A DNA stretch of 64,000 bases from an uncultured Bacteroidales bacterium (lineage in GTDB: Bacteria; Bacteroidota; Bacteroidia; Bacteroidales; Paludibacteraceae). The position numbers and the translations under genes were made by a program. A model generated the notes under the pieces. It made no database searches and was not told the DNA's origin. It was given only the letters and a program-made list of their open reading frames with translations. Positions within the stretch are counted from its first letter, which is position 1. Every line of letters starts with the position of its first letter. Shown in pieces: positions 1-8,892 of this stretch. The stretch spans positions 62,001 to 126,000 of the forward strand of contig CAMHOY010000003.1 of the NCBI GenBank assembly GCA_946186915.1. Direction: 5' to 3'.

Positions 1-979
1 TAGGCGTGGTCATGGACTCGAGGGCGTACCAGCAGGAGTTGACATTGGTCGCCTTGGAGTCGTTGATGAATCGTACGCCTCTGACCGTTGCTACATACTG
101 AAGACGGTGCTCCACACCTTGGAAGGTCTTCAGTGCTTCGCGTATGACCTCTTTCTTGATACCCACCACGTTCGCCGCTATCGTCGCCGCCATGGAGTTG
201 AGGACATTATGCCGGCCCTTGAGCGCCAACTCGTCTTCGCCCACCGGCAGCGGGTTAGGACACGAGAAACCGTAGGGATAGAGGGTGGCACCGAGTTGCA
301 GTTTTTTCATCTCCCTGTCGATGACCGGGTCCTCCGCCCAGTAGATGAAGGCATCGTCCGATGTCTGGTTGCGCGTGATACGGAACTTGGCATCGACGTA
401 GTTCTGGAACTTGAAATCATAGCGGTCGAGATGATCGGGGGTGATGTTCAGCAAGATGGCGATGTCCGCCTTGAAGTCGTACATGTTGTCGAGTTGGAAC
501 GAACTCAGTTCGATGACGTAATAGTCATGGTCCTCCCGTGCCACCTGCAAGGCGAGCGAGTTGCCTATGTTCCCCGCGAGCCCGACATTGAGTCCGGCAT
601 TGCGGAGAATATAATAGATGAGGGAGGTGGTGGTCGTCTTACCGTTGGAACCGGTGATACAGATCATCTTCGCGTTCGTATAACGGGCTGCGAACTCGAT
701 CTCGGAGATGATAGGTGTCCCTTGCGCTTGCAGTTTTTGAATCAGCGGCGCGGTCAATGGGATACCCGGAGACTTGACGACTTCGTCGGCATTGAGTATC
801 AACTCCTCGCTATGCTTTCCGTCCTCCCATTGCACACCGTTCTGATCCAACAGCGCGCGATACGGTTCACTGATCGTCCCGCAATCACTCACGAACACGT
901 CAAAACCTTTCTCCTTCGCCAGAATAGCAGCTCCGCTACCACTCTCGCCAGCTCCTAAAACAACTATTCGCTTATTCAT
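1..979 (-). CDS. murD: UDP-N-acetylmuramoylalanine--D-glutamate ligase, 3' end missing
   Basis: MurD adds D-glutamate to UDP-MurNAc-L-alanine in the cytoplasm, using ATP, during peptidoglycan precursor synthesis. Translating the minus strand from the ATG at 979 gives MNKRIVVLGAGESGSG, the N-terminal nucleotide-binding fold of MurD. The Mur-ligase ATP loop ITGSNGKTTTTS follows near residues 105-115, and a GRHNVLNSMAA segment marks the start of the C-terminal half. About 326 residues are present; the family usually has about 440-450, so the C-terminal part lies beyond position 1. It is the last visible gene of the dcw cluster, 63 bases after mraY, and the gap contains the small hairpin CAGGC-TTT-GCCTG. 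The identification is firm from motifs and context. Confidence 0.95.
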   Translation of the reverse strand, partial: MNKRIVVLGAGESGSGAAILAKEKGFDVFVSDCGTISEPYRALLDQNGVQWEDGKHSEELILNADEVVKSPGIPLTAPLIQKLQAQGTPIISEIEFAARYTNAKMICITGSNGKTTTTSLIYYILRNAGLNVGLAGNIGNSLALQVAREDHDYYVIELSSFQLDNMYDFKADIAILLNITPDHLDRYDFKFQNYVDAKFRITRNQTSDDAFIYWAEDPVIDREMKKLQLGATLYPYGFSCPNPLPVGEDELALKGRHNVLNSMAATIAANVVGIKKEVIREALKTFQGVEHRLQYVATVRGVRFINDSKATNVNSCWYALESMTTP

Positions 980-1042
980 TTTTGTCTTTTGTCTTTTAGT
1001 GAAACGGTCTTTATTCTTTTAGCAGGCTTTGCCTGTGGTCGT

Positions 1043-2314
1043 TTATCTTATCTTCAGTGTCAGGATGGTGATGGCGGCTAAGATGAGGGTGACGATGCAG
1101 AAACGCAGGACGATCTTCTGCTCGTGATGGAGGTTCTTATACCCCTTGAAGAGGATCGTACAGGTCGGGTCGTTCTTCAGCACTTGCTCCACCGACGTGC
1201 GGTAATGGTCATGTAGCGGCGTCCTCTTCCACACGCGCACGTGCTTGCCCCGCGACTTGTAGAACTTATACACCCGCGTCTGGATGATGACGGACAGGCT
1301 CTCCATGAGGAAAATGCCGCAGAGCAGCGGCACCAGTAGCTCCTTGTGTATGACCATGGCGCAGACACCGATGATACCGCCTACGGTGAGGCTGCCCGTG
1401 TCGCCGAGGAAGACCTGCGCCGGAAAACCGTTGAACCACAGGTAGCCGACGAGCGCACCGACGAACGAAGCCAGGAAAACCACCAACTCTTCACTGCCCG
1501 GAATATACATCACATCGAAATACTCCGCCCACACGACACTGCCGGAAGTGTAGGCGAGGATGAGCAAGGCGATGCCGATGATCGCCGAGTTACCGGCACA
1601 CATACCGTCCATGCCGTCATTCAGATTGGCACCGTTACTTACTGCCGCTACTACAAAAACCGTCAAGAACACAAAGAAAATCCACCCGAACCGGTACTTG
1701 TTGTTCTCGCCGGTCCAACTGAACAGATCCGCATAATTGAAGTTATGGTGCTTCACGAACGGAATAGTCGTTTGCGTGGATTTGATCTCCGGCGTCTTCT
1801 CTACCACGACAACGTTGTTCTCTATATGACTGCTGACCACCTCGTTCATGCTCACGGCGGGACAGAAACGCAGGGTGAGTCCGACGATGAGTCCAAGCGT
1901 CACCTGTCCGGCAATCTTCACCCATCCGTTGAGGCCGTCTTTGTTCTTGCGGAAGGTCTTGATATAGTCATCGGCAAAACCCAACAGTCCCATAAGCAAG
2001 GTGGTGACGAGCATGAGAATCATATAGACATTCGTCAGTTTGCCGAGCAGCAGACACGGCAACAGAATAGCCGTGATGACGATGAGACCGCCCATGGTGG
2101 GCACACCTTTCTTGGCGATATTGAACGGATCGGTTTTCTCGTCACGCTGCGTCTCGGAGATGTGATGACGCTTCATGAAATCGATGAAACGGTTCCCGAA
2201 CCATATACTGACGCACAGCGCGATGATGCCGGCGGTGATGGCCCGGAAGGAAATGTAGGTGAACAACCGCGCACCTAATACATCGCTGAAATGATTAAAA
2301 AATGAATATAGCAT
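1043..2314 (-). CDS. mraY: phospho-N-acetylmuramoyl-pentapeptide transferase
   Basis: MraY is an integral membrane enzyme that transfers phospho-MurNAc-pentapeptide to undecaprenyl phosphate, forming lipid I. The 423-residue protein has about ten hydrophobic segments. It shows the family motifs GFADDYIKTF (the two aspartates), NGANLNDGMDGMCAG, FLGDTGSL and a C-terminal PLHDHYRTS histidine motif. It is longer than the roughly 360-residue proteobacterial enzyme because of a loop around residues 155-200, which as I recall is usual in Bacteroidetes. It starts 3 bases after the murE stop region, so co-transcription and coupled translation with murE are likely. I am confident of the function. Confidence 0.97.
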   Translation of the reverse strand: MLYSFFNHFSDVLGARLFTYISFRAITAGIIALCVSIWFGNRFIDFMKRHHISETQRDEKTDPFNIAKKGVPTMGGLIVITAILLPCLLLGKLTNVYMILMLVTTLLMGLLGFADDYIKTFRKNKDGLNGWVKIAGQVTLGLIVGLTLRFCPAVSMNEVVSSHIENNVVVVEKTPEIKSTQTTIPFVKHHNFNYADLFSWTGENNKYRFGWIFFVFLTVFVVAAVSNGANLNDGMDGMCAGNSAIIGIALLILAYTSGSVVWAEYFDVMYIPGSEELVVFLASFVGALVGYLWFNGFPAQVFLGDTGSLTVGGIIGVCAMVIHKELLVPLLCGIFLMESLSVIIQTRVYKFYKSRGKHVRVWKRTPLHDHYRTSVEQVLKNDPTCTILFKGYKNLHHEQKIVLRFCIVTLILAAITILTLKIR

Positions 2315-2317
2315 AGT

Positions 2318-3787
2318 TTAAATATATTTTCTTACTTCCTCGTGGTCGTCGAAGTGGGACTTGACGCCCTTGACAATCTGGTAGTCCTCATGTCCTTTGC
2401 CGGCGATGAGGATGACGTCCCCCGCTCGGGCGAGGGTGCAGGCGGTATGGATCGCTGCGGCGCGGTCCTCGATGACGAGAGTGGAGCGCAGTTCGTCGGC
2501 CGTCAGTCCGTCCGTCATGTCGCGCAGGATATCCTTCGGTTCTTCATCGCGCGGGTTATCGGAGGTGAGGATAAGTTGCTCGGAGCCGCGTTTGGCTATC
2601 TGCGCCATCATGGGTCGCTTGCCTTTGTCTCTATTTCCTCCGCAACCGACTACTGTGATCAGTTTTGCATCGGCTTTCTTGATCTCCCGTATCGTTTGTA
2701 TGACATTATCCACGGCATCGGGTGTATGCGCATAATCCACGATGGCGGTCCAACCCTTTGGGCTCCTAATCGTCTCAAAACGCCCGTTGACGGGCTTCAA
2801 GGTGCTGAGAACACGCAGTACGTCCAGTTCCTCAAAACCCAGACACAGCGCGGCACCGTAGATACAGAGGAGGTTGGAGACATTGAACCGTCCGACGAGC
2901 GGCACAAAGACCTCTTTGCCGTTGATACTCAGCATCATACCGTCAAAACCCTCTTCGAGGATCTGTGCGCGGTAGTCTGCGAGTGCGCGGGTGGAGTAGG
3001 TGTGCACGGACGCTTTGCAGTTCTGCGTCATGACGAGTCCGTTCTTATCGTCTTTGTTAGTGACCGCAAATGCCTCTTTCTTCAGTCCGTCGAAAAGACG
3101 TTTCTTCGTGTCGCGGTAGTTGTCGAAAGTCTTATGATAGTCGATATGATCACGCGTGAGGTTGGTGAAGAGCGCTCCGTCGAAGTCCAGTCCCGCGATG
3201 CGTTCCTGGGCGATGGCATGCGAACTCACCTCCATGAAAGCGTACGTACATCCGGCGTCCACCATCCTTTTCAGAAGTCCGTTGAGCTCGATGGCGTCCG
3301 GCGTGGTGTGCGTTGCAGGAACAGCTTCCTCTTCGACATAATTGACTACCGTGGACAGCAGCCCCGCCTTGTGTCCCAACGCGCGCACGAGTTTATATAA
3401 CAGGGTGGCGATGGTGGTCTTGCCGTTCGTGCCCGTCACGCCGACGAGCGTCAACTGCTTACTCGGCTCATCGAACCACCGGCTCGCCAACAGTCCCAAG
3501 GCCTTGTCCGTGTTCTCCACAAGAATGAGCGTAACTCCCTTCCCTTCAGGGAGGGGGTGGGGGTAGGCTTTCATATATGTCCTGTCCGAAAGAACTACAG
3601 CTGCGGCGCCCTTGGCGACACAACCATCGATGAACGTGTGTCCATCTACTGCTGTGCCCACCTGGGCGACGAAGAGGTCGCCTGCGCCAATCTTACGGCT
3701 GTCGAAATGCAAACCGTGGATGTCCTTGTTCACGTCGCCGATCACCTCTATCGGCTCAATCGCTTTTAATAATTCGCTTAGAAGCAT
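2318..3787 (-). CDS. murE: UDP-MurNAc-L-Ala-D-Glu:meso-diaminopimelate ligase
   Basis: MurE adds the third amino acid of the peptidoglycan stem peptide. The 489-residue protein has the Mur ATP loop GVTGTNGKTTIATLL near residues 115-130, a TRDHIDYHKT segment and the DNPRDEEP motif; DNPR is the family signature for meso-diaminopimelate as substrate. Residues around 74-85 (AYPHPLPEGKGV) are encoded by a GC-rich palindromic element at 3535-3572, which appears to be inserted between the N-terminal domain and the ATP-binding domain. Close copies lie in four other genes' worth of coding or intergenic sites in this window. The 35-base gap to ftsI is almost entirely a 7-base tandem repeat. The function is secure. 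Confidence 0.96.
   Translation of the reverse strand: MLLSELLKAIEPIEVIGDVNKDIHGLHFDSRKIGAGDLFVAQVGTAVDGHTFIDGCVAKGAAAVVLSDRTYMKAYPHPLPEGKGVTLILVENTDKALGLLASRWFDEPSKQLTLVGVTGTNGKTTIATLLYKLVRALGHKAGLLSTVVNYVEEEAVPATHTTPDAIELNGLLKRMVDAGCTYAFMEVSSHAIAQERIAGLDFDGALFTNLTRDHIDYHKTFDNYRDTKKRLFDGLKKEAFAVTNKDDKNGLVMTQNCKASVHTYSTRALADYRAQILEEGFDGMMLSINGKEVFVPLVGRFNVSNLLCIYGAALCLGFEELDVLRVLSTLKPVNGRFETIRSPKGWTAIVDYAHTPDAVDNVIQTIREIKKADAKLITVVGCGGNRDKGKRPMMAQIAKRGSEQLILTSDNPRDEEPKDILRDMTDGLTADELRSTLVIEDRAAAIHTACTLARAGDVILIAGKGHEDYQIVKGVKSHFDDHEEVRKYI
3535..3572 (-). repeat. GC-rich palindromic element inserted in frame in murE
   Basis: This stretch contains the inverted repeat CTCCCTTCCC...GGGAGGG followed by a GGTGGGGGTAGGC tail. 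The same layout occurs at 11811-11845, 15038-15072, 15284-15319, 20164-20198 and 22563-22596. Here it is read in frame on the minus strand as YPHPLPEGKG within MurE. Confidence 0.8.
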
Positions 3788-3794
3788 ATTATCC

Positions 3795-3829
3795 TTAATT
3801 CTTAATTCTTAATTTTTAATTTTTAATTC
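3795..3829. repeat. 7-base tandem array TTAATTC/TTAATTT between ftsI and murE
   Basis: Five consecutive 7-base units fill nearly the whole gap between ftsI and murE. The ftsI stop codon (TAA on the minus strand, 3823-3825) lies inside the first unit. The other end of the array is 8 bases before the murE start codon, so the array also forms the murE ribosome-binding region. Confidence 0.85.
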
Positions 3830-5622
3830 CGTTTTTCAAGGCGGCGAGTGCCGTCCCGAAAAACATAACACCCTGTATATGCCATGGTCTTCTCGGCGAT
3901 GACGCGCACAGCCGTGCCGCAGTCCATGCCCGCGTCGTAGGGGAACTGCGGGTCCTCGATCATACAGATACATGTGTATTGCGGGTTTTCTTCGGGGAAA
4001 TAGCCGACGAAAGTCATCCTGTGATGTCTGCCGGAGTAGCCGTGTCCCGGTATGAAGAGCTGCGCCGTGCCGGTCTTGCCGGCAATAGACACGAGTTTAG
4101 ACTGCGCCTTGCGGCTCCAGGGCTTGGCGGCCGCCGTGCCTAAATGGTCATCCCAGACGACATCATGGAGGGCTCCCTGTATATCCCGCAGCGTGCGCGA
4201 CGAGCAGATAGAGGACTTCACTACTTCGGGACGGAACGTCCGGACGTCCTCGCCGTTCTGGCGAATAGCCGTGACGAGCATGGGACGCATCATCCGTCCG
4301 CCATTGGCGATGGCGTTGTAGAACATGAGAATCTGCATCGGACTCAGTTCGACGGAGTAACCGTACGACATCTTACTGAGTGTGACCGTGTCACGCGGCA
4401 CGTCGATGCGCACCTTGTCTGCCCCCGGTATCTCACAATAGACACTGTCGGTGAGTCCCATACGCTCGATACGCCGCACGAATTTCTTCGCAGAGCCTTC
4501 ATAACTACGCGTGATGAGCTTGGCGAGTGCGATGTTGCTTGACACGGCGAGCGCGGAGCGGACGGTGAGAAGCGTGTCCATAGGATGCGCATCGGTGTGT
4601 TTGACCGTGAAATACTGCCATGGCTGGCGGCTGACAGATACAGTGTCGTTGATAGCTATCTTCCCGTCATCGAGTGCTGCGACAAGTGCGATAGTCTTGA
4701 AAGTCGAACCCGGTTCGACACGCTGTACGGCATGGTTCTGCGCCTCGAAATACTGGTCTGACTCCTTGTCGCGGTCGAGATTGGCGATGGCGCGTATATA
4801 CCCGGTCTTGGTCTCCATGAGGATGGCACAGCCCCATCGTGCATGCCGCTCGGCGGTCTTGGCGAGGAGCGCATTCTCGACGATATCCTGGAGGTTGGCG
4901 TCGATGGTGGTGACGACATCCAGTCCGTCCTGCGCCTCCTCTTCGGTGACGGACTCATTGCGTCCGCCGATACGCTGAATGGAACTCATGCCGTCCACGC
5001 CCCGCAGTTCTTTGTCGAAGCGTTTCTCAAGACCCGAGTTACCCCCTCCGCCGTCTCCGTAAATACCGCCGATGGTGCGGCTTGCAAGGATGCCGAAGGG
5101 CTTGATACGACGGTACTGGTCCTCAAAGAAAATACCGGATTTATATTTGCCTTTCTTAATGAGCGGGTTGAGTTCGAGTTCGCGTCTCTGCAGGTAGTTG
5201 ATGCGATGGTCGCATACCCTTAGACGTTTCTCCCCGCGCAGGTAAGCCCGCGTGATGCGCGCCTTGTACTCCGCTTGCGTGTGTTCGCCTACTATAACAG
5301 ACAAGTCGCGCGCGAGGGTGTCGATATGTGCGGTGAAGAGGGCTCCGTTCTTCTCATGAAGCGCCGGTACGCGCGTGTCCATATACATATAATACTGCGG
5401 CATGCTGGATGCCAGGAGTTGACCGTTACAGTCGAGGATGTTCCCCCGCGTAGCAGGAATAGGCTTGTGGGTAGGAACCTGTTTCTCCGCCACCTTCAGC
5501 CATTCGTCGCGTTCCACAGTCTGGACATAGATGATCTTACCCATCACGGCGAGGAAACCGCAAAGGATAATGGCGAAGATGATCGCAAAACGCCAAACAG
5601 TATTTCGTTGTTCGTCACTCAT
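3823..5622 (-). CDS. ftsI: penicillin-binding protein, septal transpeptidase FtsI-like
   Basis: This is a class B penicillin-binding protein that cross-links septal peptidoglycan in the periplasm. The 599-residue protein has a short cytoplasmic N-terminus and one membrane segment (about residues 10-30). A dimerisation region follows with the RGNILDCNGQ motif, and the transpeptidase domain carries SxxK as STFK (about residue 315), SSN as VSSNIALAK and KTG as AGKTGTAQ. Bacteroidetes FtsI proteins I know of are about 700 residues and end in a PASTA domain. This one stops soon after the transpeptidase fold (GCYVFRDGTRRLEKRN), so PASTA appears to be absent. The start overlaps the ftsL end by 8 bases. 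The position between ftsL and murE supports FtsI rather than another PBP2. Confidence 0.93.
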   Translation of the reverse strand: MSDEQRNTVWRFAIIFAIILCGFLAVMGKIIYVQTVERDEWLKVAEKQVPTHKPIPATRGNILDCNGQLLASSMPQYYMYMDTRVPALHEKNGALFTAHIDTLARDLSVIVGEHTQAEYKARITRAYLRGEKRLRVCDHRINYLQRRELELNPLIKKGKYKSGIFFEDQYRRIKPFGILASRTIGGIYGDGGGGNSGLEKRFDKELRGVDGMSSIQRIGGRNESVTEEEAQDGLDVVTTIDANLQDIVENALLAKTAERHARWGCAILMETKTGYIRAIANLDRDKESDQYFEAQNHAVQRVEPGSTFKTIALVAALDDGKIAINDTVSVSRQPWQYFTVKHTDAHPMDTLLTVRSALAVSSNIALAKLITRSYEGSAKKFVRRIERMGLTDSVYCEIPGADKVRIDVPRDTVTLSKMSYGYSVELSPMQILMFYNAIANGGRMMRPMLVTAIRQNGEDVRTFRPEVVKSSICSSRTLRDIQGALHDVVWDDHLGTAAAKPWSRKAQSKLVSIAGKTGTAQLFIPGHGYSGRHHRMTFVGYFPEENPQYTCICMIEDPQFPYDAGMDCGTAVRVIAEKTMAYTGCYVFRDGTRRLEKRN

Positions 5623-5932
5623 GGGTTATCTTTGTTGGCGGTACCCGGTTCTCCTGAAGTGTGCTACCTTGTTCTCTCAGTGCCGTCGCCACCTGCGACT
5701 GGCGCGTGGTGTTGGTCAACTGGGCACTGATGGTCATATATCGGAACTTGGCATCGAGCATCTCTTTCTTGGTGTCGGTGAGACGGTGTTGCTGCCGCCC
5801 GGCCTGGTAGCCCATGAGGATATACACGAAGACCAGCGCCACAATCAGGGCGATGAGCGGATATTGCTCGCGGATCGCCTTGCTGCGGAGTACATCGCCG
5901 TTGAGCCAAGATTGGATGTCGTGATTAGCCAT
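5615..5932 (-). CDS. ftsL: FtsL-like cell division protein
   Basis: This 105-residue protein has a charged N-terminus and one membrane segment at about residues 24-45 (ALIVALVFVYILMGYQAG). A short periplasmic helix rich in charged residues follows, the layout expected for FtsL, the bitopic partner of FtsB/FtsQ in the divisome. Sequence similarity to FtsL is always weak, so the call rests on this topology and on the position between rsmH and ftsI. The gene overlaps ftsI by 8 bases. The 40-base gap to rsmH carries the small hairpin-like sequence GCCTTGCGGGC. Confidence 0.85.
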   Translation of the reverse strand: MANHDIQSWLNGDVLRSKAIREQYPLIALIVALVFVYILMGYQAGRQQHRLTDTKKEMLDAKFRYMTISAQLTNTTRQSQVATALREQGSTLQENRVPPTKITHE

Positions 5933-5972
5933 GTTTTTATATGGTTTATTGCCTTGCGGGCGTTTAGAGAGC

Positions 5973-6899
5973 TTATTTCTTTTCCGCTACGCGGAGCTTG
6001 GCGCTGCGGGCACGGGGGTTGACGGCAACCTCTTCGGGTGTGGCTTCGCGTCCTTTCTCAATCAGGGTGAAAGGGGTAAGTATGTTACCGTAGAAATCTT
6101 TCTCGATGGTGCCTTCCAGGTTGCCGCTCCGCAGGAAATTCTTCACGAGGCGGTCCTCTAACGAATGGTAAGTAAGGATGGCGATGCGTCCTCCGGGCGC
6201 AAGCAAGTCGCGCGCGGCAACGAGCATTTCGCGGAGTGCACCGAGCTCGTCATTGACCTCAATGCGCAGCGCCTGAAAGAGCCGTGCCAACTCTTTACTG
6301 CGCTCCGCAGGGATACGAGAGGCGGCGACGAGATCTTCCGTGCGGAGAATAGCCTTCTGGCCGCGCGCCCGGCAGATATTCTTCGCGATGGCGCGCCCGT
6401 TGTTCAGTTCACCGTAGAGATAGAAGATACGCGCAAGGTCCTGTTCTGTGTAGGTGTTGACGATGTCTGCCGCCGTGCGCTTGGCTGTTTGGTTCATGCG
6501 CATGTCGAGGGGAGCAGGGAAACGAAAACTGAAACCCCGTTCAGGGCAGTCGAAATGATGAAAACTGACACCGAGGTCAGCGAGCAGTCCGTCAATGGCG
6601 GTCACGCCGTAATAATCCATCCAGTTGCGGAGGTAGCGGAAATTGCTATGCACGAAGGTCCAGGAAGCATTTCCCGCCGGCCATTTTCCATCGGCCATCT
6701 GGGCTTGAGCATTCTCATAGGCTTCTATGTCCTGATCGAACGAGAAGAGTCGGCCGCCATCTTGTGTTAACTCTTTCATAATAGCGCGGCTGTGCCCTCC
6801 TCCTCCGAAAGTGACATCCACGTACGTCCCCGCCGGCTTGATGGCCAAGCCTTCGATCGTCTCATGGAGCATTGCGGGGATGTGATAGACGTTGGACAT
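5973..6899 (-). CDS. rsmH: 16S rRNA (cytosine(1402)-N(4))-methyltransferase
   Basis: RsmH (MraW) methylates C1402 of 16S rRNA using S-adenosylmethionine. The start at 6899 gives MSNVYHIPAMLHETIEGL, the normal family N-terminus with the conserved HxPV/AML-type opening. The open frame extends 40 codons further upstream, but that part overlaps mraZ and looks non-coding. The SAM-binding loop VDVTFGGGGHSRAI follows, with DLGVSFHHFD and the C-terminal RARSAKLRVAEKK that ends most family members. The protein is 308 residues, close to the usual 300-315. It lies second in the dcw cluster, 28 bases after mraZ. The call is secure. Confidence 0.96.
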   Translation of the reverse strand: MSNVYHIPAMLHETIEGLAIKPAGTYVDVTFGGGGHSRAIMKELTQDGGRLFSFDQDIEAYENAQAQMADGKWPAGNASWTFVHSNFRYLRNWMDYYGVTAIDGLLADLGVSFHHFDCPERGFSFRFPAPLDMRMNQTAKRTAADIVNTYTEQDLARIFYLYGELNNGRAIAKNICRARGQKAILRTEDLVAASRIPAERSKELARLFQALRIEVNDELGALREMLVAARDLLAPGGRIAILTYHSLEDRLVKNFLRSGNLEGTIEKDFYGNILTPFTLIEKGREATPEEVAVNPRARSAKLRVAEKK

Positions 6900-6927
6900 G
6901 GTGTGGGGTGTATTGCCTTGCGGCAGT

Positions 6928-7377
6928 TTATTTTTTTGACATCTTGGCACGGAGACGCGCGGCGAGTTCGGTCGGTGAGAGTCGTTTTGCAGCGAAGTTC
7001 TCCGGTGTCCATAATGCAAAACGGTTGAGCATGCCTACAAAAAGCACGTCGTTCTGCGCTCCGATCGTCTCGAGGTTCTTTTTCTGAAGCAGGATACGTC
7101 CCTGACCGTCCATCTCGAGGTACTCGGCATCCGCCATGAACTGCATGAGGATGAGCTGGTCCTCGGGGTTCCACTCGTCGAGGGCGGCACGGAGTGTCTC
7201 CACTTTCTCATTCCATACTTGCTCGGGATAGAACATAAGGCACTCGTTGTCGGTGTCACGACGCATGACGATGCGCTTGGAGTCCTCCTCGGCTAAGATA
7301 CGCCGGTAGGCAGCCGGGATGAAAATACGCCCCTTCTCGTCCAACCTTCCTTCGATATTTCCTACAAAAGTCTGCAT
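6928..7377 (-). CDS. mraZ: division/cell wall cluster transcriptional repressor MraZ
   Basis: MraZ is an AbrB-fold DNA-binding protein that commonly opens the dcw cluster and represses it in bacteria where it has been studied. The start at 7377 gives MQTFVGNIEGRLDEKGRIFIPAAYRR, the family N-terminus with its DxKGRI/FIPA motif. A second copy of the fold follows (DGQGRILLQKKNLE). The 149-residue length fits. The longer open frame upstream (to 7473) runs through the promoter and is rejected. It is the first gene of the cluster, 51 bases downstream of the -7 element. Confidence 0.96.
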   Translation of the reverse strand: MQTFVGNIEGRLDEKGRIFIPAAYRRILAEEDSKRIVMRRDTDNECLMFYPEQVWNEKVETLRAALDEWNPEDQLILMQFMADAEYLEMDGQGRILLQKKNLETIGAQNDVLFVGMLNRFALWTPENFAAKRLSPTELAARLRAKMSKK

Positions 7378-7428
7378 AGTTTTCTGTTTTCTTAGCCACA
7401 AGGGCACGATAAACTTTGTTTTCCGGCC

Positions 7429-7437
7429 GCAAAGGTA
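7429..7437 (-). promoter_or_regulatory. -7 element of the dcw cluster promoter
   Basis: Minus-strand TACCTTTGC matches the Bacteroidetes -7 consensus TAnnTTTG. The -33 position, 20 bases upstream, is only a weak match (ATGTGG), so the promoter may be moderate or may need an activator. MraZ operator repeats were not identified with confidence. Confidence 0.7.
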
Positions 7438-7523
7438 CAAAAAATATTTTAAATCCACCACATTTCCCCACAAAAAAATTTTTCATTTGTTTTATTAACA
7501 GCATTTCAACGGGATGTATATAC

Positions 7524-7556
7524 AACAAAACGGCTGAGTATCAATAACTTAGCCGT
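7524..7556 (-). terminator. terminator after the M16 peptidase gene
   Basis: On the minus strand a 9-base stem (ACGGCTAAG paired with CTCAGCCGT, one mismatch-type G-T pair, 9-base loop) is followed by TTTTGTTG. It sits 46 bases past the stop codon. Confidence 0.6.
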
Positions 7557-7601
7557 GTTATTAACAATTTAACGAAAAAGGTGGTGTAAAATGGGGGATG
7601 C

Positions 7602-8849
7602 TTATTCGTAAGTAAGCAAATAGGTGTTGGAGGGGTCGAAAATATCCTGCGCCACCTGTTGGAGTTGGGTGGTAGTGGTGCGTGCCACTTTGCGGAACGT
7701 CTCTTCCCAGGTCGGTGCCGCCCCGAAATAGAGCATGGCTTTCGCCATAGCGAGTGCGCTGTTCTCTTGGTTTTGCGCCGAGATGGCGAGTTGTCCGCGC
7801 AGTTGCTCGAGGGCATGGTGTAGTCCGCTTTCGGTGAGAGGGGTGGTACGCAGTTTGTCCAACTCGTGATGAATGAGTTCCAAGGTACGCGCATAGTCCT
7901 CGGGGTCGCATGCCCAGTAGGTGCACCAATAACCGGTGTCGGAAAGTGGGGTGTAGGTGGACTCAACGGTATAGACGAGTCCTTTCGCCTCGCGCAGGGA
8001 GAGGTTGAGACGGCTGTTCAGACTGCCCCCTCCGAGGATGTTATTGAGCAGGAACATCGCCAGTTGGTTGGGGTGTCCCAAGGGGTAGGCTCGTCCGCCG
8101 AGCATGGCATGTATCTGATGCGTATGTTTCTTGAAGGTTATATGCTTATTAAGTGCAGGTTTTATGCAGGTTTTATGCTGTGCACTTTTTCCCTGAAGGG
8201 TACCGCTCAGTCCTCCGAATTCTTTTTCAGCGAGGCGGAAGATACGTTCGGGTTTGATGTCTCCCTGACAGAAGACGACCATGCGTTCGGGGGTGTAGTG
8301 CTGTTTCATCCATTCGAGCGGATACTTGGGTCTGGACGAGATATGCCGGAGTGTCTTCTTGGTGCCGAGAATAGGCAAGGCCAGGCTGCTCCCGTCGAAG
8401 ACGAGGCTCTCGAAGTCATCGTAGATGAGTTCGCTGGGACTGTCGTTGTAACTCTCTATCTCGTCGAGGATGACCATCCGTTCGCGATCCGTCTCTTCTT
8501 TCTTAAAAGCGGGTTGGGTGATCATCTCCGCGATGAGGTGGAGGGTGAGTTGGACATGTTCGCACAGGATGGCGGCATAGAAAGTGGTTTCTTCTTTAGT
8601 GGTGTACGCGTTGATCTCGCCACCGATACCCTCAATAGCCTGAATGATCTGCCTTCCCGAATGGCGGGCGGTGCCTTTGAAAACGCAGTGCTCGATGTAG
8701 TGCGCCATGCCGTTTTCTTCGGGCTGCTCATCGCGCGTTCCGGTACCCACCATCACGCCGATATAAGCGATCGGAGAAGGTGTGCGTCGATGGACAATCT
8801 TGAGGCCGTTCGGCAAAATATGATAAAAAGTTTGCGTATTTTCTTGCAT
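7602..8849 (-). CDS. M16 family zinc peptidase
   Basis: This 415-residue protein belongs to the insulysin/processing-peptidase family. The inverted zinc motif HxxEH is at residues 50-54 (MAHYIEHCVFKGT), with the expected acidic third ligand region about 75 residues later (VILDEIESYND). The C-terminal half is the inactive structural repeat with the R/Y-type segment SLREAKGLVYTVES. No signal peptide is visible, so it is probably cytoplasmic. It is transcribed alone, divergently from the tRNA-Leu promoter, whose -33 element overlaps its start codon region. The exact substrate cannot be inferred. Confidence 0.92.
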   Translation of the reverse strand: MQENTQTFYHILPNGLKIVHRRTPSPIAYIGVMVGTGTRDEQPEENGMAHYIEHCVFKGTARHSGRQIIQAIEGIGGEINAYTTKEETTFYAAILCEHVQLTLHLIAEMITQPAFKKEETDRERMVILDEIESYNDSPSELIYDDFESLVFDGSSLALPILGTKKTLRHISSRPKYPLEWMKQHYTPERMVVFCQGDIKPERIFRLAEKEFGGLSGTLQGKSAQHKTCIKPALNKHITFKKHTHQIHAMLGGRAYPLGHPNQLAMFLLNNILGGGSLNSRLNLSLREAKGLVYTVESTYTPLSDTGYWCTYWACDPEDYARTLELIHHELDKLRTTPLTESGLHHALEQLRGQLAISAQNQENSALAMAKAMLYFGAAPTWEETFRKVARTTTTQLQQVAQDIFDPSNTYLLTYE

Positions 8850-8875
8850 AATTCATTTTTTTGTCGTACCTTTGC
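8844..8875 (+). promoter_or_regulatory. promoter of the tRNA-Leu/lipoprotein unit
   Basis: A TTG at 8844-8846, a 20-base spacer and TACCTTTGC at 8867-8875 match the Bacteroidetes housekeeping promoter. Transcription should begin near 8882, giving a leader of about 120 bases before the tRNA. Confidence 0.75.
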
Positions 8876-8892
8876 ACAAAAATTTACAAATC

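Noticed and set aside
286-300. TGGCACCGAGTTGCA, similar to a sigma-54 promoter
   Set aside because: It lies inside the murD coding region, points away from any gene start, and has spacing one base shorter than the consensus.
6900-7019. N-terminal extension of RsmH to 7019
   Set aside because: It overlaps mraZ, and the conserved RsmH N-terminus begins at 6899.
7378-7473. N-terminal extension of MraZ to 7473
   Set aside because: The extension covers the promoter and has no similarity to MraZ; the family start is at 7377.
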